A stretch of 64,000 nt of DNA from Neptunicella plasticusilytica (GCF_047922965.1 NZ_CP150481.1:3410001-3474000); one strand, 5' to 3'; shown: positions 51,784 to 60,615, numbered from the stretch's first letter. A program made the numbers and translations. Notes: generated from the sequence alone by a model not told the origin.

Positions 51784-52254
51784 CTAGAAAAACATTTTGC
51801 TCATTACGATGGCGTCTTCCCAGCCGCCACCCGCGGCAGGATAATAATTTTTGCGATGTTCAATTTCGGCAAAATCAAACGCCTGATAAAGATTAATCGC
51901 CACGCTATTGGATTCGCGCACTTCCAGCCAGAGTTGTTGCGCACCGCGCTGGCGGCACTGTTGTTCAAAATGTTCCATCAACCTTCGACCCAAGCCCTTG
52001 CCTCGCATTAATGGACTGACACCAATATCGATCAAGGTCAGTTCATCCAATACCTGGTGCCCCACGTAAAAACCGGCAATTTGCTGTTCCCACTCGGCCT
52101 GATAAGCAAAGTATTTATTCCCGAGGCAAGATAGAAAAGTTTGCTCTGAAGATGGAAATGCCTGACATTCGCCATGAACCTGAAAGGCTCTGTGATAATT
52201 TTGCGGGGTTATCCGGCTAAAGACTATTTCTGCCACTGCTGCAGTGCATTCCAC
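51784..52254 (-). CDS. rimI: Ribosomal protein S18-alanine N-acetyltransferase
   Basis: 156 residues, GNAT fold. The acetyl-CoA loop is LMRGKGLGRRLMEHFE; LWLEVRESNSVAINLYQAFDFAEIEHRKNYYP is the RimI signature. It acetylates the N-terminus of S18. The ATG at 52254 overlaps the holD gene by 31 bases; a GTG six codons in (52236) would also serve. The holD-rimI order is typical of gammaproteobacteria. Confidence 0.92.
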   Translation of the reverse strand: MECTAAVAEIVFSRITPQNYHRAFQVHGECQAFPSSEQTFLSCLGNKYFAYQAEWEQQIAGFYVGHQVLDELTLIDIGVSPLMRGKGLGRRLMEHFEQQCRQRGAQQLWLEVRESNSVAINLYQAFDFAEIEHRKNYYPAAGGGWEDAIVMSKMFF

Positions 52255-52625
52255 AGTTGCTTTTTAAGCTGGGGCTGAGTGTGAAGCTGTTCAAGATCGG
52301 GGGTGACTAGCCCTTCCGCATTGATTTGGATACTCTCGCCCACTTGCCAATTCAGCGTTTCTCGCGCAATTTGCTGCAACAGTTCCACTGCCAGCGCCAC
52401 ATCTTTAGCGAAAGCAGAATCACGATCCACCAACTGAGGCTCGGGTTCGGAATTTGTTTGCGGTATTTCGGGTGATGTCTCAACTGAAACTGGCGGCGAT
52501 ACAACGGCCGTTTCTGTAACCGGCGGGCTGCGAGTTTCATCATCTGCAACAGGCGTGCGCAATCGCCACTGAACAATATCCAGTTGATCCAGTACCGCTT
52601 GCTGATATTCTGATAAGGCTTTCAT
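52224..52625 (-). CDS. holD: DNA polymerase III psi subunit (HolD)-like protein
   Basis: 133 residues. The N-terminus YQQAVLDQLDIVQWRLRTP matches the HolD opening that binds chi and SSB-linked partners, and the end DLEQLHTQPQLKKQLWNALQQ matches the HolD closing helices. Between them is an unusually long Pro/Thr/Glu-rich linker (~30-65). HolD is poorly conserved, so the call also rests on the rimI neighbour. Confidence 0.72.
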   Translation of the reverse strand: MKALSEYQQAVLDQLDIVQWRLRTPVADDETRSPPVTETAVVSPPVSVETSPEIPQTNSEPEPQLVDRDSAFAKDVALAVELLQQIARETLNWQVGESIQINAEGLVTPDLEQLHTQPQLKKQLWNALQQWQK

Positions 52626-52665
52626 GGCAAACAGATTAGCACATAAAATTGCGAAGATAATACGA

Positions 52666-52720
52666 GGGTCTGTTTATCTTTCATATTCAACAGTGAGGAA
52701 GATGAAAGATAAACAGACCC
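52666..52720. terminator. 19-bp perfect stem-loop downstream of tRNA-Trp
   Basis: GGGTCTGTTTATCTTTCAT pairs exactly with ATGAAAGATAAACAGACCC over a 17-base loop, starting 10 bases past the tRNA 3' end on the minus strand. It may end the tRNA transcript or protect its 3' end; no T-run follows the stem. Confidence 0.6.
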
Positions 52721-52730
52721 TAAAGAAAAG

Positions 52731-52807
52731 TGGCAGGGGTGGAGGGACTCGAACCCCCAGCCATCGGTTTTGGAGACCGCTGTTCTACCAATTGGAACTA
52801 CACCCCT
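52731..52807 (-). tRNA. tRNA-Trp (anticodon CCA)
   Basis: Read on the minus strand: acceptor AGGGGTG...CACCCCT with encoded CCA end, D-arm GTTCCAATTGGTAGAAC, anticodon loop CTCCAAA, and T-arm GGGGGTTCGAGTCCCTC. All arms pair. 77 bases including CCA. Confidence 0.96.
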
Positions 52808-52897
52808 GCAGATGAATCGCGCATTATACTTATGCCGGTTTAAAGGTAAAGAAAAAAGCCATCGTCTGAATGCAATTTTTAGTCGTACGTCGCTTTT

Positions 52898-53680
52898 TTA
52901 ATCAGTTTGTTGCTCAGCCGCCGCATACCATAGATCCGCGGTCAGTTGGGCAACGGGTAACATACCTATTACCTGGCGTAATACCGATGCCTCGGATAGA
53001 CCATTTTGGCGACCATAATAACCACATAACAACTTGATATGTTTGTTACTTAACTGATTTACCAACACGGCGTTGGCAATATCGAAGTAACGGTTTGAAC
53101 GGGCAGCATATTCCCAGTCCAGCAAAATTCCCTTAGGTGATAAACAAATGTGTTCAAAGGCAAGGTCGTGATGACAAAAACAGTCCCGTTTGGCCTGCAT
53201 CCACAAGTGCGCGGTGTTATTAATCCTTTGCTGCCAATAAGACTGGTCTTTTTCAATCCGATTAAGATAGCGCTGCCATTGTGCCAGCAGGGGGAGTTCA
53301 TCGACCTTAACGCTAACATTGTGCACAGCCGTTAAACTGTCAGCTAATAATGGCAGATGTAAGTCCGCGGTAAACATATGATCATTAAGCGTCTCAATCT
53401 CGCACCATTTTTCGATATGGATTAAATCGTCATCGGAGATATGCACCGGCTCTGGTGCTAAACCCAGTTCAGCCAGTTTACGTTGTAACGCGAAGCTGTC
53501 ATTGCGGGTGAGCAGCACAAATTCTTCACCCACAAAGTTTTTAACCAAATAGCAGTCGGTATCCGACTGCAATTTATAGTTGTGGTTAATGGTGCCTCCC
53601 TTAAGCGGACTAAGCTTGAAATCTGCTGATACCCAGCTCAGGTTTTGCAAGTAGGTTTCCAGCTGTTCAGCACCGTTCAT
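52898..53680 (-). CDS. Phosphotransferase, probable thiamine kinase-like salvage enzyme
   Basis: About 260 residues, choline/thiamine kinase fold. Nucleotide region LSPLKGGTINHNYKL; catalytic loop CFCHHDLAFEHICL, then GILLDWEYAARSNRYFD (metal-binding D). It starts at the ATG at 53680, overlapping the pnuT stop (ATGA). As last gene of a TPP-riboswitch operon with a thiamine receptor and PnuT transporter, it should phosphorylate imported thiamine, trapping it in the cell. The substrate is inferred from context. Confidence 0.85.
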   Translation of the reverse strand: MNGAEQLETYLQNLSWVSADFKLSPLKGGTINHNYKLQSDTDCYLVKNFVGEEFVLLTRNDSFALQRKLAELGLAPEPVHISDDDLIHIEKWCEIETLNDHMFTADLHLPLLADSLTAVHNVSVKVDELPLLAQWQRYLNRIEKDQSYWQQRINNTAHLWMQAKRDCFCHHDLAFEHICLSPKGILLDWEYAARSNRYFDIANAVLVNQLSNKHIKLLCGYYGRQNGLSEASVLRQVIGMLPVAQLTADLWYAAAEQQTD

Positions 53681-54288
53681 GCAAATGCCTCTGAAGAGTT
53701 CACCCGTGCTTTTTTCCATTGCCAGTAACCGTATACGGCAAAACCGAAATAGGTAATGAATAACAATGCGGTCAAATACAGACCTGTTTGCCAATACAAA
53801 TAAGCCGATACTGTATTAATGACCATCCAGTACAACCAGTTTTCCAGTATTTTCTGGGTGACCATCCAGGTGGTAAACAAGCTGAATACTGTAGTTAATA
53901 CATCCAGATACAAATGCTCTGCCGAAAAGCTACTGGCCAGCAGCTTGATCAACAACAGACTTAGTACTAGTAACCCACCAACAACCACGATGTGATATTG
54001 CCAGTTTTTTTCAATCACTTGTAAAGGCTGTTCTTGATGATTTGCCCGCCAGTTCCACCAGCCATAAACCGCCATCAGCAAATAGTAAAAATGCAAAAAC
54101 GACTGCATTGGCAAACTGTGCTCCCACAGTAACCAGGTATAAATACCGGTGCCGATCAGCGCACTAGGCCAGCACCAGACACTTTGCCGGGCGGCCAGCC
54201 AGACGTAGGCTATGGCTAACGCTACACCCAGCATTTCCCATACAGATTGTTGTGCCCATTGCTGGGCAACCAACTCCATGATGTTCAC
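53677..54288 (-). CDS. pnuT: PnuC-family thiamine transporter (PnuT)
   Basis: 203 residues, about seven membrane helices, with the PnuC-family WCWPSALIGTGIYTWLLWE, HFYYLLMAVYGWWNW and NWLYWMVINTVSAYLYWQTG. Facilitated diffusion across the inner membrane, driven by the coupled kinase. The GTG at 54288 overlaps the preceding stop (GTGA); an ATG three codons later is an alternative. Riboswitch and neighbours point to thiamine rather than nicotinamide riboside. Confidence 0.9.
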   Translation of the reverse strand: MNIMELVAQQWAQQSVWEMLGVALAIAYVWLAARQSVWCWPSALIGTGIYTWLLWEHSLPMQSFLHFYYLLMAVYGWWNWRANHQEQPLQVIEKNWQYHIVVVGGLLVLSLLLIKLLASSFSAEHLYLDVLTTVFSLFTTWMVTQKILENWLYWMVINTVSAYLYWQTGLYLTALLFITYFGFAVYGYWQWKKARVNSSEAFA

Positions 54289-54542
54289 GCGCCGCTACCG
54301 ACTTTGTCACCGTTTAGAAATTTACACACAAAAATTGCCTGGCCAATTTCCTGATGACTACGTTGCATTTCTTCGGCCAGAATCTGCATGGTGGGCAAGT
54401 ATTCCCCTTCCACCACGGTACTGGTTCTGCCAGTATCCACGGTTAATTCAGCATAACTGTTTAAACGATCGATAAACGCCTGGATAGGGGCAATATATTT
54501 TTCGTTTAACGGATAAAGTGATATTTCTGCGATTAGTTTCAT
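54285..54542 (-). CDS. YkoF/MTH1187-type thiamine-binding protein
   Basis: 85 residues: MKLIAEISLYPLNEKYIAPI, then VDTGRTSTVVEGEYLPTMQI and a closing GQAIFVCKFLNGD, the MTH1187/YkoF ferredoxin-like fold that binds thiamine or its pyrimidine part. AGGAAGGAA precedes the ATG. It sits between the receptor and pnuT, so it may carry or sense the vitamin in the cytoplasm. Family call is good; exact ligand is inferred. Confidence 0.82.
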   Translation of the reverse strand: MKLIAEISLYPLNEKYIAPIQAFIDRLNSYAELTVDTGRTSTVVEGEYLPTMQILAEEMQRSHQEIGQAIFVCKFLNGDKVGSGA

Positions 54543-54572
54543 GTTCTTTCCTTCCTGTAAATTCGCTGCGGC

Positions 54573-56687
54573 TTAATAGTGATAGTTAACGTTGATCCCA
54601 ACACGGCGAGGCTCGCCAAACTGCTCGTAGGTATGCTCCAGATATTCGTCACGAGGATCATTACCAAAAAAGAAACCACGATTGGCGTAAGTGCGATCAA
54701 ACAGATTGCGGGCATATAAACTGACTTTCCAGTTACCCATTTGATAATCCACACTGGTATGCAGCAACACCACATTATCGGAACGGGAATCATGGCTATA
54801 GGAGTAGTAGAATGTGTCTTTGGCGTCCAGTTCCACTAACCAGCTTAATACCGAATTGAGTTGCCAGTTAATCCCGGCATTAAGCTGATATTCTGGTGCG
54901 TGCGCCTGTTCGCGATGGTTAATCACCTTAACCGTTGTACCATCCTGTCGACTGATGCCATTGATCTCGGTTTTTAGCCAGCCGATATTGGCAAAACCGC
55001 TAACCTGTTCGGAGATCTGATAACCCAATTGCAATTCGATCCCGTAGTTTGTGCCATCCGCCGCGTTGTTATAAAAACCGGCGAAGGACTGGTCTTTAAC
55101 AAACCAGTTTTTATACTGGATATCATCACGCCACTGGTAAAACACATTGGCGTCATAACTCAAATCACCCGCAGCATTACTTCCTTTAACACCAAATTCC
55201 AGGCCGAGTAACGATTCGGGTTTAAACGCTTTATGCGCAAGTAAAAGGTCACGGAACTCTTCAAAACCGGCAGAATCGACTTTACTCAATGCTTCACCAT
55301 TCACGCCACCCATTTTAAAACTGCGTAGCGCGCTGGCGTACCACATAGTTTGTTGATCAGTTTGATAATGGTAACTGAATTGCGCCCCCCAGTCGGTGTC
55401 ATCCACGCTAGTGACAATCTGGTTGGAGTCCTGATAATCCAGCTTTTGTGAAGCTAAGCGTAAACTACTGGTCAGCCAGCTACGCTCGGACAGGTGATAC
55501 TGGTATTCACCAAAAATAGCGGCATCTTCGCGGGCGACATCGCTGAAAAACTGCGCATCAGTATAGGCATCCCAGTCAAAGAAATTACGCTGCAACGCTT
55601 CGTCTTTATCGGCGTAATAGGCGCCAATGGTCCAGCGGTTAGTCACACCGGCTTTGCTGGTCAATTTAAATTCGGCACTGGTATTATCCCGGTCACGCAA
55701 ATATTCATCGCTGGTAGAGTACTCCCAACCCGGCGCGATCCCTACATAGCTCCAGTCTTCGTCAAAGGCATAACCTAAATCAGCTTGCAGATAGCTTAAT
55801 TGCAATTGTAGATCAGCCCAGTTCAGCCCCTGATATGCGGCTTTGACTGCGGCGGCCTTACTTTTCTGGCGATCAAAACCCGGCTCATCAGACAAGGTAG
55901 TACGATCCCTGTCCAGCGAAAAGGCATCATAACCGTTATCCACATCGATAAAATGCAGTACGGTGTTGATATTCAAGTCAGCGCTCGCCTGCCAGTCAAA
56001 TTTGGCTCGGGCGGAAAACTCGTCAATATTCTGCGTATCGTCACGATCAAGGAAGGTATTTTCAATAAAGCCGTCGCTGCTATTTTGATGCACCGAGACA
56101 CGATAATTAGTCGAATCGGTTAACGCACCTCCGGCGGCGGCACCTAAATGCCAGCTATTGTAGTTTGCAGCTCCCGCCTGCAAATCAAAACTGCTACGGG
56201 CATCGGCTTCTTTGCTGATCACGTTGATCATTCCGGCCAAGCCGTCAGCGCCAAAGCGGGTGCTATTAGGCCCTTTAAATACCTCGACTTGCGCCACATC
56301 AAACATGCTAGCACCGGCCCCCAAACCGGAATAGTTGATCCCGTCAACAATAAAACCCACTGACGGGTTAACAGGATCAACAAACTGGCTACGCTCACCG
56401 ATACCGCGAATTTGAATAAAACGGCCACGGCTGGCACCACTGGCAAAATTGACATTAGCCGCCCGGTTAAGCATGTCATCCAGATGCTGGGCATGGCGCT
56501 GCTCAATGCTGGCATCATCCCAAACGGTAATGCTGCTGGCCATTTCCGATAACGGCGTACTGGTTAAGGTGCCCTGAACCACAATGGTTTCGAGCGCGTC
56601 ATTATCAATTTGCTCCGCCTGGATAGCCCAAGAGGTAAAAGAAAGTGCCATTACACTGGCAAGTATGTTTGGTCTAAATTGTTTCAT
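54573..56687 (-). CDS. TonB-dependent outer-membrane receptor for thiamine
   Basis: 704 residues. A signal peptide (ILASVMALSFTSWAIQAEQ) is followed by a TonB box-like ETIVVQGT, the plug domain (~45-165, IQIRGIGERSQFVDPVNPSVGFIVDGI; FKGPNSTRFGADGLAGMINV), and a 22-strand barrel ending in an aromatic residue (VGINVNYHY). Its leader contains a TPP riboswitch, so thiamine or a precursor is the expected ligand, taken up with energy from TonB-ExbBD. Confidence 0.92.
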   Translation of the reverse strand: MKQFRPNILASVMALSFTSWAIQAEQIDNDALETIVVQGTLTSTPLSEMASSITVWDDASIEQRHAQHLDDMLNRAANVNFASGASRGRFIQIRGIGERSQFVDPVNPSVGFIVDGINYSGLGAGASMFDVAQVEVFKGPNSTRFGADGLAGMINVISKEADARSSFDLQAGAANYNSWHLGAAAGGALTDSTNYRVSVHQNSSDGFIENTFLDRDDTQNIDEFSARAKFDWQASADLNINTVLHFIDVDNGYDAFSLDRDRTTLSDEPGFDRQKSKAAAVKAAYQGLNWADLQLQLSYLQADLGYAFDEDWSYVGIAPGWEYSTSDEYLRDRDNTSAEFKLTSKAGVTNRWTIGAYYADKDEALQRNFFDWDAYTDAQFFSDVAREDAAIFGEYQYHLSERSWLTSSLRLASQKLDYQDSNQIVTSVDDTDWGAQFSYHYQTDQQTMWYASALRSFKMGGVNGEALSKVDSAGFEEFRDLLLAHKAFKPESLLGLEFGVKGSNAAGDLSYDANVFYQWRDDIQYKNWFVKDQSFAGFYNNAADGTNYGIELQLGYQISEQVSGFANIGWLKTEINGISRQDGTTVKVINHREQAHAPEYQLNAGINWQLNSVLSWLVELDAKDTFYYSYSHDSRSDNVVLLHTSVDYQMGNWKVSLYARNLFDRTYANRGFFFGNDPRDEYLEHTYEQFGEPRRVGINVNYHY

Positions 56688-56758
56688 AGGATCTCTTCAG
56701 TTAGAAAAGATCCGGCTTTACGGCAGGTATAATAGTGGATGTAATAAAGATTAAACAT

Positions 56759-56857
56759 CAGCCCATTCCTACGCCGGTATTATCCGGATCAGGTATCAGG
56801 GTTCCCACTGCTGGATCTCAGCCAAATATCAATCAGGATATTTAGCACCCCTTGGTG
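56759..56857 (-). ncRNA. TPP riboswitch (THI element)
   Basis: On the minus strand, in order: GGGGTGC, a variable hairpin (TAAATATCCTGATTGATATTT), GGCTGAGAT, then ACCCTGATACCTGATCCGGA and TAATACCGGCGTAGGAA, the full THI-box. It lies about 70 bases upstream of the receptor gene and should repress the salvage operon when thiamine pyrophosphate is plentiful. Confidence 0.97.
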
Positions 56858-57013
56858 TCTACTTTCAGTTAACAGAAAGTATTGGCGGCGATTCTAGCAA
56901 TACGCCATTAACTTACAAGTATGATTACGAAATATATTAGAAAACAATCACTGGTCGGCTGACCAAGAGCCTTCAGCTATATAATAAGCTCCTTCAGCGA
57001 CAATCAACAGAAC

Positions 57014-57877
57014 CTAGCCTAAACCATTAACCGGTAATTTAAGATAGCTTACACCATTATCTTCCGGCTTAGGAAAATGTCCGGCCCTGATATTCACCTG
57101 GATACTGGGCATAATCAGATTAGGCATGCCTAAAGTCGCATCACGAGTTTGACGGATCTGGATAAACTCCGCTTCTGCCGTCTCGGCATTAATATGCACA
57201 TTGGCCTGCTTATGCTCTGCCACGCTGGCAACAAACTTTAACTCACGTCCATTAGGCTGATAATCGTGACTCACATAGATCAGTGTTTCATCAGGGAGTT
57301 GGTACAATTTTTTTACTGACTGGAATAACGTCGCGGCGCTACCGCCGGGGAAATCGCAACGCGCGGTGCCAGCATCAGGCATAAACAGGCTGTCTCCGAC
57401 AAAAGCGTGGCCGTCGATCAGGTAGGTCAAACTATCGTTGGTATGGCCAGGTGTCGCCAATATCTGTCCCGTCGAATTGCCGAGTCTGAAAGTATCACCT
57501 TCATTGAACAACAAATCGAAATCGCTGCCATCTGTTTGGATACTGTCAGCCAGATTATAAATTTTCTGAAAGGTACTTTGTACTTTGGTGATCCCGCCAC
57601 CAATGGCAATCCTGCCGCCTGCTTTAGCTTTAACATATTGCGCAGCGGTTAAATGATCAGCGTGGGCATGAGTTTCCAGGATCCACTGTAGCCTCAGTTG
57701 ACGACTATCCAGAAAATCCAGCAGTTGCTCGGCAAAGCGGGTATCGGTGTGACCCGACGCATAGTCGAAGTCCAACACCGGGTCGATTACCGCCGCGTAT
57801 TTACTGTCCTGGTCATAAACAACGTAACTGAGCGTGGAGGTGTGCTGGTGAAAAAACGCTTCAACCTGTACTGACAT
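57014..57877 (-). CDS. MBL-fold persulfide dioxygenase-like hydrolase (Blh type)
   Basis: 287 residues. The metal motif THAHADH gives H70, H72, D74 and H75; further ligands are in ATPGHTNDS and FVGDSLFMPDAGTARCDFPGG, the ETHE1/Blh pattern. It oxidises glutathione persulfide or similar sulfane sulfur. AGGAA precedes the ATG. It is divergent from a TSUP exporter and a BigR-like regulator, the same gene company as the BigR-Blh sulfide-detoxification operon. Confidence 0.9.
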   Translation of the reverse strand: MSVQVEAFFHQHTSTLSYVVYDQDSKYAAVIDPVLDFDYASGHTDTRFAEQLLDFLDSRQLRLQWILETHAHADHLTAAQYVKAKAGGRIAIGGGITKVQSTFQKIYNLADSIQTDGSDFDLLFNEGDTFRLGNSTGQILATPGHTNDSLTYLIDGHAFVGDSLFMPDAGTARCDFPGGSAATLFQSVKKLYQLPDETLIYVSHDYQPNGRELKFVASVAEHKQANVHINAETAEAEFIQIRQTRDATLGMPNLIMPSIQVNIRAGHFPKPEDNGVSYLKLPVNGLG

Positions 57878-57974
57878 AACAATTATTCCTGCCTATGAAT
57901 CAATACTTGTACTTTAGCAAAACACGAATTACCATACAACAACAAGTTATAAGATATTCTTTTATGGAATTTAG

Positions 57975-58739
57975 ATGTTTCCTATTCTGCTAGGCGCATT
58001 ATTTATTGGTTTAAGTCTGGGTATTTTTGGCTCGGGAGGCTCAATCCTGACAGTACCGGTACTGGTTTATCTGGGTGGACAGGATCCTAAAGTCGCCATC
58101 GCTGGTTCATTACTGGTGGTTGCCAGCATCAGTTTTGTCTCGACATTATTTAACTTACCCAAGCGATACATTAGCTGGAAACATGTGATATGGCTCGGGT
58201 TACCGGGCATTTTGGGTACCGTTGCCGGTTCGTCGCTGGCTGATTTGGTGAGTGGCGCTATTCAGTTATTGGTTTTCGCCGTTCTAATGTTGTTAGCGGT
58301 GGTCTTTATGTGGCGTAACAGTGCCTCACTTCAACCGGAAAACACCCAACCTAACCTGCCATTATTAATTTTGCAGGGGGCAACAATCGGGGTCGCCACC
58401 GGCTTTGTCGGTGTGGGAGGTGGCTTTTTAATTGTGCCTGCGCTGGTGTTGATCGGGCATTTGGCATTTTATCGCGCGGCCGCGACCAGCCTGGTCATTA
58501 TTGTGATCAACTCAAGTATCGGTTTTATTCATTACCAGCACCTGCTCAGTCAACAGGCCCTGCACCTTAATTGGCCGGTTTTAGCCATATTGTCGGCCTG
58601 TGGTATCGCGGGCAGTTTTGTCGGTCAAAAATTAGTACCCAAGCTACCGCGCATACTATTGCAAAAAAGTTTTGCGATATTTTTGCTGGGCATGGCCAGC
58701 TTCGTTATCTACCAGACCCTGCCCACAGTCATCGCTTGA
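57975..58739 (+). CDS. TSUP (TauE/SafE) family sulfite/sulfur-anion exporter
   Basis: 254 residues, about eight membrane helices in two homologous halves, each opening with a glycine-rich motif (FIGLSLGIFGSGGSILTVPVL; GVATGFVGVGGGFLIVPAL). TSUP proteins export sulfite or related anions, the product of persulfide oxidation. It is first in a plus-strand operon with a rhodanese, two YeeE/YedE half-proteins and an ArsR-type regulator. Its ribosome site is weak. Confidence 0.88.
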   Translation: MFPILLGALFIGLSLGIFGSGGSILTVPVLVYLGGQDPKVAIAGSLLVVASISFVSTLFNLPKRYISWKHVIWLGLPGILGTVAGSSLADLVSGAIQLLVFAVLMLLAVVFMWRNSASLQPENTQPNLPLLILQGATIGVATGFVGVGGGFLIVPALVLIGHLAFYRAAATSLVIIVINSSIGFIHYQHLLSQQALHLNWPVLAILSACGIAGSFVGQKLVPKLPRILLQKSFAIFLLGMASFVIYQTLPTVIA

Positions 58740-58756
58740 ATAAGAGGTAAATTGAT

Positions 58757-59170
58757 ATGTCAGATATGCCACTCATAAATTATCAACAGTTGGTCCAGCA
58801 AGCCAAACAACAAATACAGGAAATTAATGTAGATAGCCTGTATCAGCTGCAAGATAAACAACACGCCATTATCATTGATATTCGGGAGACGGACGAGAGT
58901 AATGCTGGCGTCATTGAAGATGCCATTTGTATTCCTCGAGGCATTCTGGAAGCCAATTTGATTAATATTGCGGTTATCAAAGATCAACCTGATCCGTTAT
59001 TGGCCTTGTCTGAATATGACCTGTATTTATACTGTCGTAGTGGCGCGCGATCTGCGTTGGCTGCTCAGTCTTTGCAAGCCATGGGGCTGAACAGTGTATT
59101 TTCTGTTGCCGGTGGTATTCTGGCCTGGCAGGAAAAGGGCTATCGCCTGACAACAAAAGAGGATAAATAA
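58757..59170 (+). CDS. Rhodanese-domain sulfurtransferase
   Basis: 137 residues, single rhodanese domain: IIDIRETDESNAGVIEDAICIPRG and the active-site loop LYCRSGARSALAA with C93. Transfers sulfane sulfur from persulfide or thiosulfate. AGAGG upstream; followed without gap by the first YeeE/YedE half gene. Confidence 0.93.
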   Translation: MSDMPLINYQQLVQQAKQQIQEINVDSLYQLQDKQHAIIIDIRETDESNAGVIEDAICIPRGILEANLINIAVIKDQPDPLLALSEYDLYLYCRSGARSALAAQSLQAMGLNSVFSVAGGILAWQEKGYRLTTKEDK

Positions 59171-59581
59171 GTGGACAATTTTACCCCAGTTTCCGCCTTG
59201 TTCGGCGGCGCACTTATCGGCCTGTCGGCCTGGTTGTTATGGTGGCTGATTGGTCGCATAGCCGGTATTTCAGGCATTGTGTCTGGTATAAATGTGTCGT
59301 TATCCAGCGAGACCCGCTGGCGGCTACTGTTTGTTGGTGGTTTGATTCTGGGTTGTTTTTTGGCAGTGCAGTTTGGCGCGCAGCGCCCTCAGGCCCCATC
59401 AGGTTCGACAACGTTATTAATTATTGCCGGGTTACTGGTCGGTACCGGAACGGTAATTGGCAGCGGTTGTACCAGCGGACATGGTGTATGCGGGATCAGC
59501 CGTTTTTCCAAACGCTCAATCAGTGCAACATTAATCTTTATGGCGGTTGCGATGTTAACCGTCTGGTTGATGAGGGCTTAA
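59171..59581 (+). CDS. YeeE/YedE-family membrane protein, N-half
   Basis: 136 residues, four membrane helices, with the family signature GTGTVIGSGCTSGHGVCGISR. YeeE-type proteins import thiosulfate; the two-gene half form occurs in sulfide-oxidation operons. The start is GTG directly after the rhodanese stop. It works with the next gene to form a full transporter (inferred). Confidence 0.9.
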   Translation: MDNFTPVSALFGGALIGLSAWLLWWLIGRIAGISGIVSGINVSLSSETRWRLLFVGGLILGCFLAVQFGAQRPQAPSGSTTLLIIAGLLVGTGTVIGSGCTSGHGVCGISRFSKRSISATLIFMAVAMLTVWLMRA

Positions 59582-59583
59582 TA

Positions 59584-59988
59584 ATGCGGGACTTATCGGC
59601 TTTGTTAGCAGGTATTTTATTTGGGCTGGGCCTGTGTGTGGCGCAAATGACCAATCCCCAAAAAGTACTGGATTTTCTGGATATTAGCGGCAACTGGGAT
59701 CCCAGCCTGGCACTGGTAATGGGGGGCGCATTAGTTATTGCCGGGCTCGGCTTTAAACTTTCTAAGGCAAAACGTAAGCCTTTATTTGCCAACGGTTTTA
59801 ACCCACCCAAAAAAATTAAAATTGACCGCAGCCTGATAATCGGCGCAGTGCTGTTTGGCATTGGCTGGGGGTTAATCGGGTTATGTCCTGGTCCTGCTAT
59901 TGCGTCACTGGCCTATGCGTCACAAGAATTGCTCATTTTTGTTGTTGCCATGCTGGTGGGAATGTTTATCAGTAAACGATTATCCTGA
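59584..59988 (+). CDS. YeeE/YedE-family membrane protein, C-half (DUF6691)
   Basis: 134 residues, membrane helices with GLCVAQMTNPQKVLDFLDI and GWGLIGLCPGPAIASLA, the second-half signature. Its ATG lies 2 bases after the first half's stop. A longer overlapping frame from 59239 runs antisense-like through the first half and is not the true start. Confidence 0.9.
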   Translation: MRDLSALLAGILFGLGLCVAQMTNPQKVLDFLDISGNWDPSLALVMGGALVIAGLGFKLSKAKRKPLFANGFNPPKKIKIDRSLIIGAVLFGIGWGLIGLCPGPAIASLAYASQELLIFVVAMLVGMFISKRLS

Positions 59989-60001
59989 GAAGAGAGATAC
60001 C

Positions 60002-60307
60002 ATGACGACACTTAGCGCAATTCCGGTTGAACAGGCCAAACAAGCCGCGCTATTTTTGCGTGGTCTGGCTAATGAACATCGGCTGCAAATTCTCTGTCAG
60101 CTGGCAGGAGGAGAAAAAAATGTCGGTGAGTTACTGGAAAACTCTACGCTCAGCCCTTCATCATTTTCCCAACATTTGGCGGTATTACGTCAACAGGATT
60201 TGATCCAGTTCCGTAAGCAGGCACAGACATTGTTTTACTCCATCAAAGATCAGGACATTTTGCTGTTTATCCAACAACTCAAAGACAAATTCTGTCCTGA
60301 CTTGTAG
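60002..60307 (+). CDS. BigR/SqrR-type ArsR-family sulfide-responsive repressor
   Basis: 101 residues, winged helix: LANEHRLQILCQLAGGEKNVGELLENSTLSPSSFSQHLAVLRQQDLI. Two cysteines, one in QILCQL and one near the end (KFCPDL), match the redox pair of BigR, which forms a disulfide or polysulfide link when persulfides build up and then releases DNA. AGAGAG precedes the ATG. It should control this operon and the divergent hydrolase. Confidence 0.9.
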   Translation: MTTLSAIPVEQAKQAALFLRGLANEHRLQILCQLAGGEKNVGELLENSTLSPSSFSQHLAVLRQQDLIQFRKQAQTLFYSIKDQDILLFIQQLKDKFCPDL

Positions 60308-60393
60308 GCATAAACACTTACTTCATTGGCAGGACTGCTATTCAACTTCTATGCTGACGGTATAACATTCCAAACCAACAATGGAGATAATCT

Positions 60394-60615
60394 ATGCCAA
60401 ACCAGTCCCCCGAAAACAATTCCAAGCCCAGTTCCATTGCCAATATGGAAGGTTTACAAACCGCTATCGTTAACGGCGAGAAGGAGCGAGTCAAACAACT
60501 ATTGGCCAATCGTGTATTGGACGAACTACAACAAAGTTATTTAATCGATTTGGCTAACCTGAACAATGACGCAGAGATGGTGAAATTGTTAGAAAATACC
60601 CCACTCAAGCCCTGA
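60394..60615 (+). CDS. Hypothetical protein, 73 residues
   Basis: Reads MPNQSPENNSKPSSIANMEG, then two helical pairs (VNGEKERVKQLLANRVLDEL; DLANLNNDAEMVKLLENTP) that look like a degenerate ankyrin-type helix pair. GGAG precedes the ATG and a clear terminator follows, so it is probably expressed. No family recognised. Confidence 0.65.
   Translation: MPNQSPENNSKPSSIANMEGLQTAIVNGEKERVKQLLANRVLDELQQSYLIDLANLNNDAEMVKLLENTPLKP

Noticed and set aside
59239..59583. Longer N-terminus for the second YeeE half gene
   Set aside because: It runs out of frame through the first half gene; the ATG at 59584 follows that gene directly and gives the family N-terminus.
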